Origin: a bacterium
GTDB taxonomy: Bacteria; Babelota; Babeliae; Babelales; Vermiphilaceae
NCBI GenBank assembly: GCA_021833825.1
Contig: JAKBEL010000011.1
Coordinates: 1-64,000 of the forward strand
DNA: 64,000 bases
Direction: 5' to 3'
Within the stretch, counting starts at the first letter, position 1. The number at the start of each line of letters is the position of its first letter. A model generated the notes under the pieces. The model was not told the origin of the DNA. It saw only the letters and a list, made by a program, of their open reading frames with translations, and ran no database searches. Made by a program: the position numbers and the translations under genes. This document shows positions 43,839-54,100 of this stretch, one piece after another.

Positions 43839-46208
43839 ATGAAATATATTTTAAGATTTAAAGATCCATTGGCATCGAACATCTCTTATGTCGGTGGTAA
43901 AAATGCATCGCTTGCTATTATGATACAGGATCTTGCAGATACAATTCAGATTCCTGATGGATTTGCAATAACAGTAGAGGGTTATCGACATTTTTTGAAT
44001 TCAAATGGGCTTGTCGATAGCATTGCTAAGCTGCTTGATCAAATTGATATCAAAGAAAGAGGGCAGTTATCTAAATATGCTGCTCAGATTCGTGGCCATA
44101 TCTTGAATGGAACTTGGCCTGAAGAATTAAAAAATGAGATTATAAAATCATATCGTGATCTTTGTACAGAGTATAAAGATAATGATTTACCAGTGGCTGT
44201 TCGCTCATCTGCAACAGCTGAGGATTTGCCAACAGCTTCATTTGCAGGTCAACAAGAGTCATTTTTGCATATAGTTGGTGAAGATTCGCTTTTGAATGCG
44301 GCAAAAGCCTGTATGGCCTCTTTATTCACTGATCGTGCAATATTTTATCGTATTCAGAACCATTTCGATCATATGAAGGTTGCTCTTTCTGTGGGAGTGC
44401 AGAAGATGGTTCAATCGGATAAAGGTGCAGCTGGGGTAGCATTTTCACTTGATACAGAGACCGGTTTTAAAAATGCTGTTTTGATAAATGGCTCATGGGG
44501 TTTGGGTGAAATGGTTGTGCAGGGTCAAGTTACACCAGATGAATTTGTTGTATGTAAAGAGAATTGTGCTCAAGGTTTTCGATCAATTATCAAAAAAGAG
44601 TTGGGAACGAAGCATGAAAAATTGATATATGATGCGGATGATCATGCGGTTAAACAAGTAGAGACATCAACCTATGAAAAGTCGCATTTTTGTATTTCAG
44701 ATGACGAAGTCTTGTATATTGCTCGGCATGTAACTGCTATAGAGGATTATTATTCACAAAAAAAGGGTTGCTGGGTTCCCCAAGATGTTGAATGGGCAAA
44801 AGATGGGCTTGATGGGAAGATCTATATTGTGCAGTCACGGCCTGAAACTATCCATTCTGCAAAAAATGATCAGTTGGTTTTTAATACATACCATCTTCTT
44901 AAAGAGCAACAATTAAAGGTGGTAGCAAAAGGTCTTAGTGTAGGGCAGCAGGTGGTCAGTGGCAAAGCCCATATTATATCTTCGATTAAAGATATTGATC
45001 AGGTTGAGGTCGGTGACATTATAATTACTGAAATGACTGACCCTGACTGGGTCCCTGCGATGAAAAAGGCAGCAGCAATCGTTACAGATCAGGGTGGTAG
45101 AACATGTCATGCGGCTATTGTGAGTCGTGAATTGGGAATCCCATCGATTGTTGGAACCGGTAATGCTACTAAATCTATTTCCTGTTCTGAAGTTACTGTT
45201 GATTGTTCACAGGGTGATATCGGATATCTCTATGAAGGACTTGTTCCATTTGAAAAAAGAATAGTTAATGTTGCTGAGATGCCCCAATCGTCAATCCCTT
45301 TGTTACTTAATATTGCAGATCCACATCGTGCTTTTGCCATTTCAAAACTTCCTGTCAAGGGAGTTGGATTGGCCCGTATTGAGTTTATACTTAGTAATCA
45401 GATAGGAATTCATCCTATGGCGATTATTGAGCCACAAAAATTAGATGAGCAAGAGAGCCTGTTGATTAAGAAAAAGGCTCTTGGATATAGAGATATCAGA
45501 ACATTTTTTATTGAAAAGCTCGCTCAATCAATAGGTATGATTGCTGCTGCATTTTATCCAAAGCCAGTTATAGTAAGACTTTCAGATTTTAAGAGTAATG
45601 AATATCGTAATCTTCTGGGGGGAGGCTATTTTGAACCGAAAGAGGAGAATCCTATGCTTGGTTGGCGTGGGGCATCTCGTTATTATGATGTACAGTATCA
45701 GCCGGCTTTTAGATTAGAATGTGAAGCCTTTAAAATAGCGCGTAGTATTATGGGATTTGATAATATTCGTATTATGGTTCCCTTCGTTCGTACGGTTAAA
45801 GAGGCTGAGCAGGTCATTCAGATTATGGCAGAGCAGGGCCTTGAAAGGGGGCGTGATAAGCTTGAGTTAGTTATGATGGTTGAGGTTCCATCAAATGTTC
45901 TTCTAATAGATCAATTTGCGAAATTATTTGATGGATTTTCTATCGGATCAAATGATTTAACACAATTAACTCTTGGCATAGATCGAGATTCGGCTCTATT
46001 GGCTCACTCTCTTGATGAGCGTAATGATGCGGTAAAAAAGATGATAGAAATGGCTATTATTGGTGCGCATGCTGCAAAGCGTTATATTGGCATCTGTGGT
46101 CAAGCGCCATCAGATTATTCAGAGTTTGGAGATTATCTGATCAAGTTGGATATTGATTCAATATCTCTAAATCCTGATGCAGTCGTACCTTTTTTGTTGC
46201 ATCATTGA
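43839..46208 (+). CDS. ppsA: Phosphoenolpyruvate synthase (pyruvate, water dikinase)
   Basis: The 789-residue enzyme has an N-terminal ATP-grasp domain (VGGKNASLA at 18-26, VRSSATAEDLPTASFAGQQE at 121-140) and a phosphohistidine swivel domain with catalytic His424 (GGRTCHAAIVSRELGIP). A C-terminal PEP/pyruvate TIM barrel ends with GICGQAPSDY. It converts pyruvate and ATP to PEP, AMP and phosphate, or runs in reverse to make ATP. The length is normal for PpsA. Its 3' end overlaps a convergent small gene by 68 bp. Confidence 0.94.
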   Translation: MKYILRFKDPLASNISYVGGKNASLAIMIQDLADTIQIPDGFAITVEGYRHFLNSNGLVDSIAKLLDQIDIKERGQLSKYAAQIRGHILNGTWPEELKNEIIKSYRDLCTEYKDNDLPVAVRSSATAEDLPTASFAGQQESFLHIVGEDSLLNAAKACMASLFTDRAIFYRIQNHFDHMKVALSVGVQKMVQSDKGAAGVAFSLDTETGFKNAVLINGSWGLGEMVVQGQVTPDEFVVCKENCAQGFRSIIKKELGTKHEKLIYDADDHAVKQVETSTYEKSHFCISDDEVLYIARHVTAIEDYYSQKKGCWVPQDVEWAKDGLDGKIYIVQSRPETIHSAKNDQLVFNTYHLLKEQQLKVVAKGLSVGQQVVSGKAHIISSIKDIDQVEVGDIIITEMTDPDWVPAMKKAAAIVTDQGGRTCHAAIVSRELGIPSIVGTGNATKSISCSEVTVDCSQGDIGYLYEGLVPFEKRIVNVAEMPQSSIPLLLNIADPHRAFAISKLPVKGVGLARIEFILSNQIGIHPMAIIEPQKLDEQESLLIKKKALGYRDIRTFFIEKLAQSIGMIAAAFYPKPVIVRLSDFKSNEYRNLLGGGYFEPKEENPMLGWRGASRYYDVQYQPAFRLECEAFKIARSIMGFDNIRIMVPFVRTVKEAEQVIQIMAEQGLERGRDKLELVMMVEVPSNVLLIDQFAKLFDGFSIGSNDLTQLTLGIDRDSALLAHSLDERNDAVKKMIEMAIIGAHAAKRYIGICGQAPSDYSEFGDYLIKLDIDSISLNPDAVVPFLLHH

Positions 46209-46530
46209 ATAATTGCATATATGCGCTAGGAGAATTATTTTGTAAAGAGGGCATTGTCAGCAGTCTATCAGTTATGTTATGAAAAATATTGTCTAGCAGC
46301 TCTTGATTTGCGCTCTTCAGTTGCTCGATTTCTTCTTGTAGAGAGCTTTTTTCCGATTCAAGTTGTTGTATCTTATTCTGACTTATTCGAGTACAGATGA
46401 TATATGTCAGGATGCAAACAATAATTGAGCTGCCAACTGCTGTATAGAGCTCTTGGCCACTATTTTTTGATGAACTATGTATATTGGGAATGCAGAGCAG
46501 TAGTAGTAAAAAGATGCAGGATTTTTTCAT
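46141..46530 (-). CDS. Small exported coiled-coil membrane protein
   Basis: The 129-residue protein has a signal peptide (MKKSCIFLLLLLCIPNIHS), a membrane segment (about 31-47) and a coiled coil (about 52-85, KIQQLESEKSSLQEEIEQLK). The end of the gene overlaps ppsA by 68 bp tail to tail. There is no known family. The signal peptide and coiled coil make it a believable gene despite the overlap. Confidence 0.65.
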   Translation of the reverse strand: MKKSCIFLLLLLCIPNIHSSSKNSGQELYTAVGSSIIVCILTYIICTRISQNKIQQLESEKSSLQEEIEQLKSANQELLDNIFHNITDRLLTMPSLQNNSPSAYMQLFNDATKKVRLHQDLEILNQYPT

Positions 46531-46609
46531 TTTAGAATCTCTTTTGTGATTTTTATTTTATAATATATATTTTTCATTAGTGTACCATTTTTAAAAATTA
46601 AAACATCGG

Positions 46610-47494
46610 CTACAGAATGGTCAATAATTTATTAAGCTTTGGATTATTATGTTTTTGGGCATAATCAAGGGCTGTCTTGCCCGAATAATCTTTAATTGTT
46701 TTGTCGACATGCAGATTTTTGACTAAGTATTCAGCCATGAGCACTCTATTGTTATGAGCTGCATACATAAGAGCTGTTCGCTTATACTTGCCATATTGAA
46801 AGTTTTTATCTATTGTCGGATAGGTAGCGATTTTTTCCATAGTCATAGTATTATTGCTTTTTGCGCATCGAATATAATGTCTGTTTAGCACATCAATCTT
46901 TTCGTTTTTAGCATGAGGGGTTGTTAGTATAGTAATAACGTTTTTTATGTTCATATTTTTTCTCTTCTTTGATGTTTGACACCTCTTTTTAAGCTCTATT
47001 GCTATCATAAGGGCCGTCTGTTGATTCTTATTTTTTAAAGATATATTAGCTTTATGTCTAATGAGTTGGGCAGTAATATCTGTTGCCGATTCACGGTCAG
47101 CATGTAGTGCTATAAGATGAAGGGGCGTATTGCCATCGAGGTCTTGAATGTTTGTGTTTGCTCCATAGAGTAGTAGTCGACGTGCTATATAATCGTTGCT
47201 TGCTTGCGCAGCAATATGAAGGGCCGTTTTACCTTTTTTGTTCTGTATGTTTGGATCTGCATGTCTTTGTAAAAGAATGTCGATTATTGTTCTATTTTCC
47301 ATGTGAGCAGCATAATGAAGTGGTGTATTACCAAATTCATCATGCAGGTTAGGATTTTTATTTTTTGAAAGAGCGGCTAAAACCAATTTTTTGCTGCCCA
47401 ACTTGGTAGCATCTAAAAGTTGAAAACGCACATTTTCTGTTGTTGCATGAGATATGTTAAAAAATACATAGATAAGCCATAATATAGATCTCAT
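46610..47494 (-). CDS. Secreted ankyrin-repeat protein
   Basis: The 294-residue protein has a signal peptide (MRSILWLIYVFFNISHA) followed by about six ankyrin repeats, e.g. GNTPLHYAAHMENRTIIDIL, GKTALHIAAQASNDYIARRL, GNTPLHLIALHADRESATDI and KRTALMYAAHNNRVLMAEYL. GGAGG 7 nt upstream selects ATG 47494 over an in-frame start at 47518. Exported ankyrin proteins of intracellular bacteria commonly bind host targets, and that role is inferred here. Confidence 0.9.
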   Translation of the reverse strand: MRSILWLIYVFFNISHATTENVRFQLLDATKLGSKKLVLAALSKNKNPNLHDEFGNTPLHYAAHMENRTIIDILLQRHADPNIQNKKGKTALHIAAQASNDYIARRLLLYGANTNIQDLDGNTPLHLIALHADRESATDITAQLIRHKANISLKNKNQQTALMIAIELKKRCQTSKKRKNMNIKNVITILTTPHAKNEKIDVLNRHYIRCAKSNNTMTMEKIATYPTIDKNFQYGKYKRTALMYAAHNNRVLMAEYLVKNLHVDKTIKDYSGKTALDYAQKHNNPKLNKLLTIL

Positions 47495-47579
47495 CACAAT
47501 AACCTCCACAAAAACCATTCATATCTTAATGTACACTCTTTTTATTTTGTATTTCAATCTTTAATAATTTTTACTAATT

Positions 47580-47619
47580 AAAAGTGGAACGTTCCGAGGG
47601 AGAGGAATGTTCCACTTTT
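47580..47619 (-). terminator. Terminator hairpin
   Basis: AAAAGTGGAACGTTCC (47580-47595) pairs with GGAATGTTCCACTTTT (47604-47619), with one G-T pair. It lies after the minus-strand gene ending at 47645. Confidence 0.7.
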
Positions 47620-47644
47620 ATGTTGAAGGAGTAAATCACTTTTA

Positions 47645-47968
47645 TTATAATTTTTGCATAATTTGTTTAGTATAACCTATTGGAGAGTCGACTGGTTTTA
47701 GATCTTGTTTTACAAAGCAGATTGTTGGCTGCTTGGCAACTGTTAATCTATTTGTGTAATGGGGGTCTCGATAATGGAGGCACTTTTGACACTGAGCTTT
47801 TTTCGACATAATTTTATACTGTTTTTGGCAAGGGCAGTTGCAAGCAACCTGGTGATAATCTTTATAATCGTAGAGTTTTGTCAGATGACAACTGTTGTCG
47901 ATGCAGCCAGGAGCAGCAGTTAATTTTATTGTTGAAAGTATAACTAATGCTATGTATAGTTTTTTCAT
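47645..47968 (-). CDS. Small secreted cysteine-rich protein
   Basis: This 107-residue protein has a signal peptide (about 1-18). About nine cysteines follow in the first two thirds, in pairs and triplets (CIDNSC, CNCPC, CQKC). The spacing suggests disulfide bonds or a metal site. It has no recognised family. A terminator follows. Small disulfide-rich exported proteins often act outside the cell or in the host. Confidence 0.7.
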   Translation of the reverse strand: MKKLYIALVILSTIKLTAAPGCIDNSCHLTKLYDYKDYHQVACNCPCQKQYKIMSKKAQCQKCLHYRDPHYTNRLTVAKQPTICFVKQDLKPVDSPIGYTKQIMQKL

Positions 47969-48112
47969 AAGCTCTCCTACGATTATTTTGAAAGTTCTTT
48001 TTGAACTATTCTAATTATAAGATACGCATATATTAATTCTATTAGCAATATTAATTTCAAAAAATAGAGAAAAGCTTGTACAGCCGATAATTTTAATAGG
48101 AAATATTAGATC

Positions 48113-49030
48113 TTATTCGTAGTGGGTAATATTTTTATTATTGTCATAAAGAAATGATTGTGGGGTATTTAGTTCATCAAGATATTTTTTGATGTGTGGT
48201 CCATATTCGGTATTTTGTAACGCTAGCCCAATAGATGCTTTTAGCCAACCAATAGGGTTGCCAATATCGTAACGTACACCTTGAATTTTATATGCAAAGA
48301 CCTTCTCATTATGTTTCATCATTTGTGTGATACCATCAGTTAATTGTAATTCATTTGTTGCATAACCACTTATTTCATCAAGAGCTTGAAATATTTTGTG
48401 AGAAAGCACATATCTTCCAATAATGGCAAGATTTGAAGGTGTATTCTTTGGGTCAGGCTTTTCTACTAAGTGACCGACTTGGAAGAGATTTGGAGTTATC
48501 TGTTTTTTGATAGAAATAACGCCATAGTTTGAGACTAAATCATGGGGAACTTCTTGAACAGCTACAACACTGGCCTTTTCTTGTTGGGCAATACGCATAA
48601 GTTGTGCAAGTCCTGCCATTTTTCCAGAAATGATATCATCAGGCAGAAGAACGCTAAAATATTCTTTGCCAATCGAATGGCGTGCAAGCCATATAGCATG
48701 ACCCAATCCGAGTGTTTCAGATTGTCGTATATAGGTAAATTGAGCTGCTCGTACTATTCGACTGATACTTGAAAGTAGATCAAGCTTTCCATGCTCTTGT
48801 AAGCTATGCTCCAGTCCAGGGTCACTATCAAGGTGGTTGGCAATAGCCTGTTTATTGCGGCTTGTTATTAGAAAAAAATCTTTAACGTTTGAGGCTAAGC
48901 ATTCTTCAATGATATATTGAATAGCAGGTTTGTTAAGAAGAGGAAGCATCTCTTTGGGAATCGCTTTTGTGTAGGGAAGAAATCGTGTTCCTAGACCAGC
49001 TGCAGGTATGATAGCTTTGGTAATATCCAT
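48113..49030 (-). CDS. galU: UTP-glucose-1-phosphate uridylyltransferase
   Basis: The 305-residue nucleotidyltransferase starts MDITKAIIPAAGLGTRFLPY with the GalU signature (AAGLGTRFLP-T-K and PKEMLPLLNKPAIQYI). It makes UDP-glucose for glycans and envelope sugars. It is 20 bp downstream of pheS on the same strand, so the two are probably co-transcribed. Confidence 0.94.
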   Translation of the reverse strand: MDITKAIIPAAGLGTRFLPYTKAIPKEMLPLLNKPAIQYIIEECLASNVKDFFLITSRNKQAIANHLDSDPGLEHSLQEHGKLDLLSSISRIVRAAQFTYIRQSETLGLGHAIWLARHSIGKEYFSVLLPDDIISGKMAGLAQLMRIAQQEKASVVAVQEVPHDLVSNYGVISIKKQITPNLFQVGHLVEKPDPKNTPSNLAIIGRYVLSHKIFQALDEISGYATNELQLTDGITQMMKHNEKVFAYKIQGVRYDIGNPIGWLKASIGLALQNTEYGPHIKKYLDELNTPQSFLYDNNKNITHYE

Positions 49031-49050
49031 CAGTCTCCTTATGTGTCGGA

Positions 49051-50082
49051 TTAAAATTGCTTAAGAAATTCAACCTTACTGCTATGAAACAATCGGATGT
49101 CGTTTATTCCATATTTAATCAGAGCTAATCGCTCAATGCCAAAACCGAATGCAAATCCGCTATATTTTTCCGGATCAATTCCACTGCATTTTAAAACATT
49201 TGGATGAACAAGTCCAGAACCAAGAAGTTCTATCCAGCCAGTCTGCTTACATGTAGAACATCCTTTATTACAAAAAGGGCATGAAGCATCAATTTCAAGT
49301 CCAGGCTCAACAAAGGGAAAATATCCAGGCCGAACGCGAATGTTAAGGTCTTTTTTATTAAAAAAGGCCTGTAAAAAATGCTTTGCTGTTGCTAATAGAT
49401 TTCCCACTGAAACATTTTTATCGATGTAAAGACATTCGCCTTGAGTAAACATAAAATCATGAGAAGCATCGGTCGCTTCATTTCGATAAGTTCTTCCTGG
49501 TGCAAAAATGGCCAGCGGGAGATCCCGTTTTTCAATTTCACGAACTTGAACTGGAGAGGTATGAGTGCGCAACAAAAGGTTGTCGTTGACCCAAAAGGTG
49601 TCATGATGCTCTCTTGCAGGATGATCAGCAGGAATATTCAGGGCTTCAAAGTTGTAATAGTTTGTTTCAAGTTCAGGGCCATCAACGATATCATATCCCA
49701 TAGAGATGAAGATATCCTCAAGTTCGGCAATCACTTTAGTAAGAATGTGAAGACTTCCGTATTGTTGGCCCGGTGCATATGCTGTCACATCAAAATTTTT
49801 ATGTTGTTCATGTTGAGCTTTAACACTATTTTTAAAGAGTAAGGATTTTTTAGCATCATACGCTTTTTGGGCAAGATTCTTCACTTCATTGATCTGAGGA
49901 CCAAAGATCCGTTTTTCTTCAAGAGTGAGATCTTTAAGTTCTTGCATAAGGCTTGTAATATGGCCATTGCGCCCTAAAAACGTGACGCGGACCGTTTCAA
50001 GCTGTTCTTCAGTAGTTGCCTGTTCAATATTACGTAAAAGTTCAGCCTCGAGGTTAGAGAGCTTTAAGGTTATATTGTTCAT
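49051..50082 (-). CDS. pheS: Phenylalanyl-tRNA synthetase alpha subunit
   Basis: The 343-residue class II synthetase has the N-terminal coiled coil (1-85) and motifs LRTHTSPVQVRE, PGRTYRNEATDASHDFMFTQ (motif 2) and GFGIERLALIKYGI (motif 3). It charges tRNA-Phe together with PheT, whose gene is not next to it here. A tRNA-Phe gene lies 135 bp from its start on the other strand. Confidence 0.95.
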   Translation of the reverse strand: MNNITLKLSNLEAELLRNIEQATTEEQLETVRVTFLGRNGHITSLMQELKDLTLEEKRIFGPQINEVKNLAQKAYDAKKSLLFKNSVKAQHEQHKNFDVTAYAPGQQYGSLHILTKVIAELEDIFISMGYDIVDGPELETNYYNFEALNIPADHPAREHHDTFWVNDNLLLRTHTSPVQVREIEKRDLPLAIFAPGRTYRNEATDASHDFMFTQGECLYIDKNVSVGNLLATAKHFLQAFFNKKDLNIRVRPGYFPFVEPGLEIDASCPFCNKGCSTCKQTGWIELLGSGLVHPNVLKCSGIDPEKYSGFAFGFGIERLALIKYGINDIRLFHSSKVEFLKQF

Positions 50083-50216
50083 GTATCTATTCCGCTATAT
50101 GTTAAAGCACTTTTCTATATGTAGATGTAAGCCTAACATAGTTAAGTCATTTAGCAACCCAAAAACAGTTTCTTTATTGACAAATTTTAAGAAATACGTA
50201 ATCTGTAGTTATCGTT

Positions 50217-50291
50217 GCCGGGGTAGCTCAGTGGTAGAGCGTAAGCCTGAAGAGCTTAGCGTCGATGGTTCGATTCCGTTCCCCGGCACCA
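50217..50291 (+). tRNA. tRNA-Phe (anticodon GAA)
   Basis: The cloverleaf is complete: acceptor GCCGGGG/CCCCGGC, D arm GCTC/GAGC, anticodon stem TAAGC/GCTTA with loop CTGAAGA (anticodon GAA), a 5-base variable loop, a T arm with two G-T pairs around TTCGATT, discriminator A and an encoded CCA. A TTGACA at 50177-50182 may be its -35 box. Confidence 0.93.
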
Positions 50292-50538
50292 GTTTTCGCC
50301 CGTAAAGGGCTTCGCCTGGCGAAGCCAACATTTGAGGTAGCAAAATTAACATTATTAGCACAATACAAAGACTGTCCGGCATAGTTTGCCAAGTCGGTAG
50401 ACCTAGATAAACGTAGCCTGGACAATGCGGCAAGCCTTACATCCCCCCTTATATCACATTATTTTTTCTCCAGTAACTTGTAAAAAAGACTAAAATCTGA
50501 GTATGGTTGAATAAAAAAAGCCATTAAAGGATAGTTTT
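50292..50538. other. Non-coding spacer with hairpin and repeat fragment
   Basis: A perfect inverted repeat GGCTTCGCC/GGCGAAGCC (50308-50326) follows the tRNA. Bases about 50388-50455 resemble 20119-20165 (AAGTC, GACCT-GATAA-CGTAG, CCCCTTA). No gene is seen before the TPR gene at 50539. Confidence 0.5.
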
Positions 50539-51183
50539 ATGAATCAGATACAGGCGAATAAATATAGTATAGCCTGGTTTAAATTGGCCGAATGTGTCTC
50601 TCGCAGAGAGAGAGAGCGTGCATTGGGTGTCTATAGACTGCTTGCTCATTCTTTTGATGATAACATGGCCATTGTATATCAATTAGAGGGCGATATTATG
50701 CTTGCATTTAATGAGGTTGAGAATGCCATTAATAAGTATGTGCAGGCGGCTCAATTATATGAAAAGCAGGGCGAATTGGTTCAGGCGATTGCCGTCTATG
50801 ATCATATTATTACGTTGCAGCCTTCTGTTCAATCATTGGTTGGCATGATTGAATGTATGGCTCGTATAGATCAGAAAGAATCTATTACTGTATATATAAA
50901 GCGATTGTGCCGCTATATAATACAAGAGGGTGATATTGCCAGAGTGATTACATTGGTTCAAGAGTCGGGCATTGAGTTCAAAATTCAGGCCGCTTTTGTA
51001 ATCGAAGTTATTGGTATTGTTATAAAAGATAAATCTATTGAACGGCAAGTAACATTACGATTGATACATGAAGCGGTTCAATTTTTATTACAAAATGAAC
51101 AGGCTCTTCAGTTATTGCTTGTAACATTAAAAGGCTTAGACAAAGGTGCATATGAATATGCTTGTGTCTGTCTTGAAAAATAG
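50539..51183 (+). CDS. TPR-like cytoplasmic protein
   Basis: The 214-residue, all-helical protein has two or three TPR-like units (YQLEGDIMLAFNEVENAINK about 53-72, YVQAAQLYEKQGELVQAIAV about 73-92). There is no signal peptide. The function is unknown; TPR proteins usually bind other proteins. AAAGGA lies before the ATG. It converges on dnaE with 3 bp between the ends. Confidence 0.8.
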   Translation: MNQIQANKYSIAWFKLAECVSRRERERALGVYRLLAHSFDDNMAIVYQLEGDIMLAFNEVENAINKYVQAAQLYEKQGELVQAIAVYDHIITLQPSVQSLVGMIECMARIDQKESITVYIKRLCRYIIQEGDIARVITLVQESGIEFKIQAAFVIEVIGIVIKDKSIERQVTLRLIHEAVQFLLQNEQALQLLLVTLKGLDKGAYEYACVCLEK

Positions 51184-51186
51184 TAT

Positions 51187-54100
51187 TCAAACTTGAACTG
51201 TTACTTTAACATTAAGGTCTTGAATAGCCTTAATAGTTGGTAAATCAAGAGCAATATTCTGTTTGCAAACAATACGAATATTTTTTCCATTTTCATTAAA
51301 TATAATATGAAATGGTAGTTTGCCAGAGAGCAATAACGAAGAGAGTCTTTCTATCTTCTGCTGGTCAAAATTATCAGGAATATCACAAATGACTCGTTCA
51401 ATGCAGCTTGATTCTTGTAGAAATAGTTCTAGTGGAATGAAATAGTTGGCTTTAATTTTGCAGATGTGTGGAGAGGTTAAATCAAGTCCGCCTTTGACAA
51501 AAAAGACATGATAGTCATTGAGCCAATGTTCAACTTGAGCAAATGTTTTAGGAAAAAGAATGATCTCTGCTGTTCCTTGCATGTCTTCAAGTTGCACAAA
51601 AGCCATACGGTCACCTTTTTTGGTCAATATTTCACGCTTACTTTTGACAATACCAAATGTCGATCCAATGGCTTCAGATTCAACATGTGTGCTTTGCGCT
51701 TTTTTAAGTAACTGTTCAAACGATGCAACTTGCAACCAGTTGAACTGCTCTTGATAACTTGCAAGAGGGTGAGCGCTCAGGTAAAAACCGATAACCTCCT
51801 TCTCTTTTTCAAGCTTCTCTTTATCTGAAAATTCTGGTAATGGTTGATATGCGTGAAATTCATGTTTTTCTAAATTTTCATGCCGAGAAAACATGTCAAG
51901 TTGGCCCGTTTGAGCTGCCTTTTTTTGTGCAATAGCAAGTTCAATAATGTTGTTCAGTTCTTCGGTCTTTTGTGCTCTGTTGCCCGGTAATTTATCAAAT
52001 GCTCCAGCCCAAATGAGATGTTCGATGACCCGTTTGTTTGATGTTCGTAAATCGATACGTTTACAGAAATCAAGAAGGTCTAAAAATGGTTTTTTGGTAC
52101 GCTCTGCAATAATATTTTCAAGTGACGCAAGCCCAACATTTTTTATTCCTTGCAACCCAAAAAGAATATGGCCATTAAATACACTAAATTTGACCTCAGA
52201 TTGATTAATGTCGGGCGGCAATATATTGAGCCCCATATCTTTTGCTTCTTGCAAATAAAAGGACATTTTGTCTGCGTTGCTCGCCTCAAGAGATATAAGG
52301 CATGCCATAAATTCAGCTAAATAATTTGCTTTTAAATAGGCGGTTTGATATGCAATAAGTGCATAAGCGGCAGAGTGTGATTTATTAAAACCATAACCGG
52401 CAAAATAGGCCATTAAGTCAAAAAGTTCTCCAGCCTTTTTTTCATTGAAATTGCGTTCAAGCGCTCGTTTCATAAAGAGTTCGCGCTGTTCTGCCATCAC
52501 TTCAGCTTTTTTCTTACCCATTGCGCGTCGTAGAATGTCAGATTCGCCCAATGAATAACCGGCTATAGTTGATGCGATCTTCATAACCTGCTCTTGATAA
52601 ACAATGACACCATATGTCTCTTGCAGCACCTCTTCGAGCTCATTAAAAAGATAGACAATCTTTTGGCGGCCATGCTTTCGCTCGATAAAATCATCAACCA
52701 TTCCTGAACCTAATGGGCCAGGTCGATACAGTGCGTTAACAGCAATAATATCTTCAAATTTTTCAGGTTGCAGTTTGCGCAATACCTCTTTTAGACCATC
52801 AGATTCAAGCTGAAACACACCACTTGTTTTTCCTGCGCAGATAAGCTCAAATGTTTTTTGATCTTCAAGAGGAATTCTATTGATATCTATGTTAATGCCA
52901 TGCGCTTTTTCAATTAATTTGAGGGTCTGGTCAATAAGTGTTAAGTTTTTAAGGCCGAGCAGATCGATTTTTAAAAACCCTAGGCTCTCAAGCTCTGTCA
53001 TAGCATATTGTGTAACCAGTTCGGTAGATTTTGCAGGCACAAAGAGCGGAAGAACTTCATCAATAGGGTCAGGAGATATTACAATGCCAGCAGCATGTTT
53101 TGATGCATGGCGAGTAAGCCCTTCCAGTCGAAAAGCGATATCAAAAAGATGTTTTACTTTTGGATTGCCCTCTATTAAATCTTTCAATCTCTGTTCTTGA
53201 TCAATCGCCTCTTTTAATGTGATCTTTAGTTGTTCTGGAACCAGGTTAGTAATTGCATTTGAATCTTCAAAAGAGAATCCATGAACGCGAGCTACATCTT
53301 TGATAACTCCCTTTGCAGCTAATGTTCCAAAGGTAATAATCTGGCAGACTTTATCATGCCCATAATGGTCTCTGACATACTGTATCACGCGGTCTCGACC
53401 TTCAATGCAAAAGTCGATATCAATATCGGGCATGGTGACACGTTCTGGATTTAAAAATCGTTCAAAAAGAAGATTATATTTAATAGGGTCTATATTGGTT
53501 ATTTCCAATGCCCAAGAGACAAGCGATCCTGCTGCTGAACCACGGCCAGGCCCAACAGGAATGCCATTTCGATGCGCCCATTGAATAAAATCGCTCACCA
53601 CCAAGAAGTATCCAACAAAACCCATATTAATAATGAGATCCATCTCTAGATCTAAACGTGCTTGATAGGTTTTTTGTTCTGAATGATCGATGAGATTATG
53701 AGCAAAGAGGTTATCAAGCCCTTTTTGGCATTGTGCTTTAAAAAAACTTTCAGGGGTATGAGTCTCTGGTATTTTAAATTTGGGGAAAAAAAGCTTTCCT
53801 GTCTCAAAATCAAATTCGCACATATCAGCTATTTTGCCAGAATTCCAAACAGCATCTTCATGCTTATGAAAGAGAGTGAGCATCTCATCAGGTGAACGCA
53901 TATATGTTCTACAGTTGCCAAAAGAATAACGCCCCGGTTCATCAAATTTAGCATGCGTTCCTATGCAGAGCAATGTCTCATGCGCCTCATGATCGGCAAG
54001 GGTTGGATAGTGGCAATCGCCTGCGGCAACAAGGGGAATATTTTTAGTTGTACTGATCTCATAGAGCATCTTATTAAGTACGGCCTGTTCAGGTTGGTCT

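Noticed and set aside
50209-50433. Minus-strand open frames across the tRNA
   Set aside because: They are the antisense of tRNA-Phe and its flank. Such frames recur over tRNA genes and have no domain or ribosome binding site.
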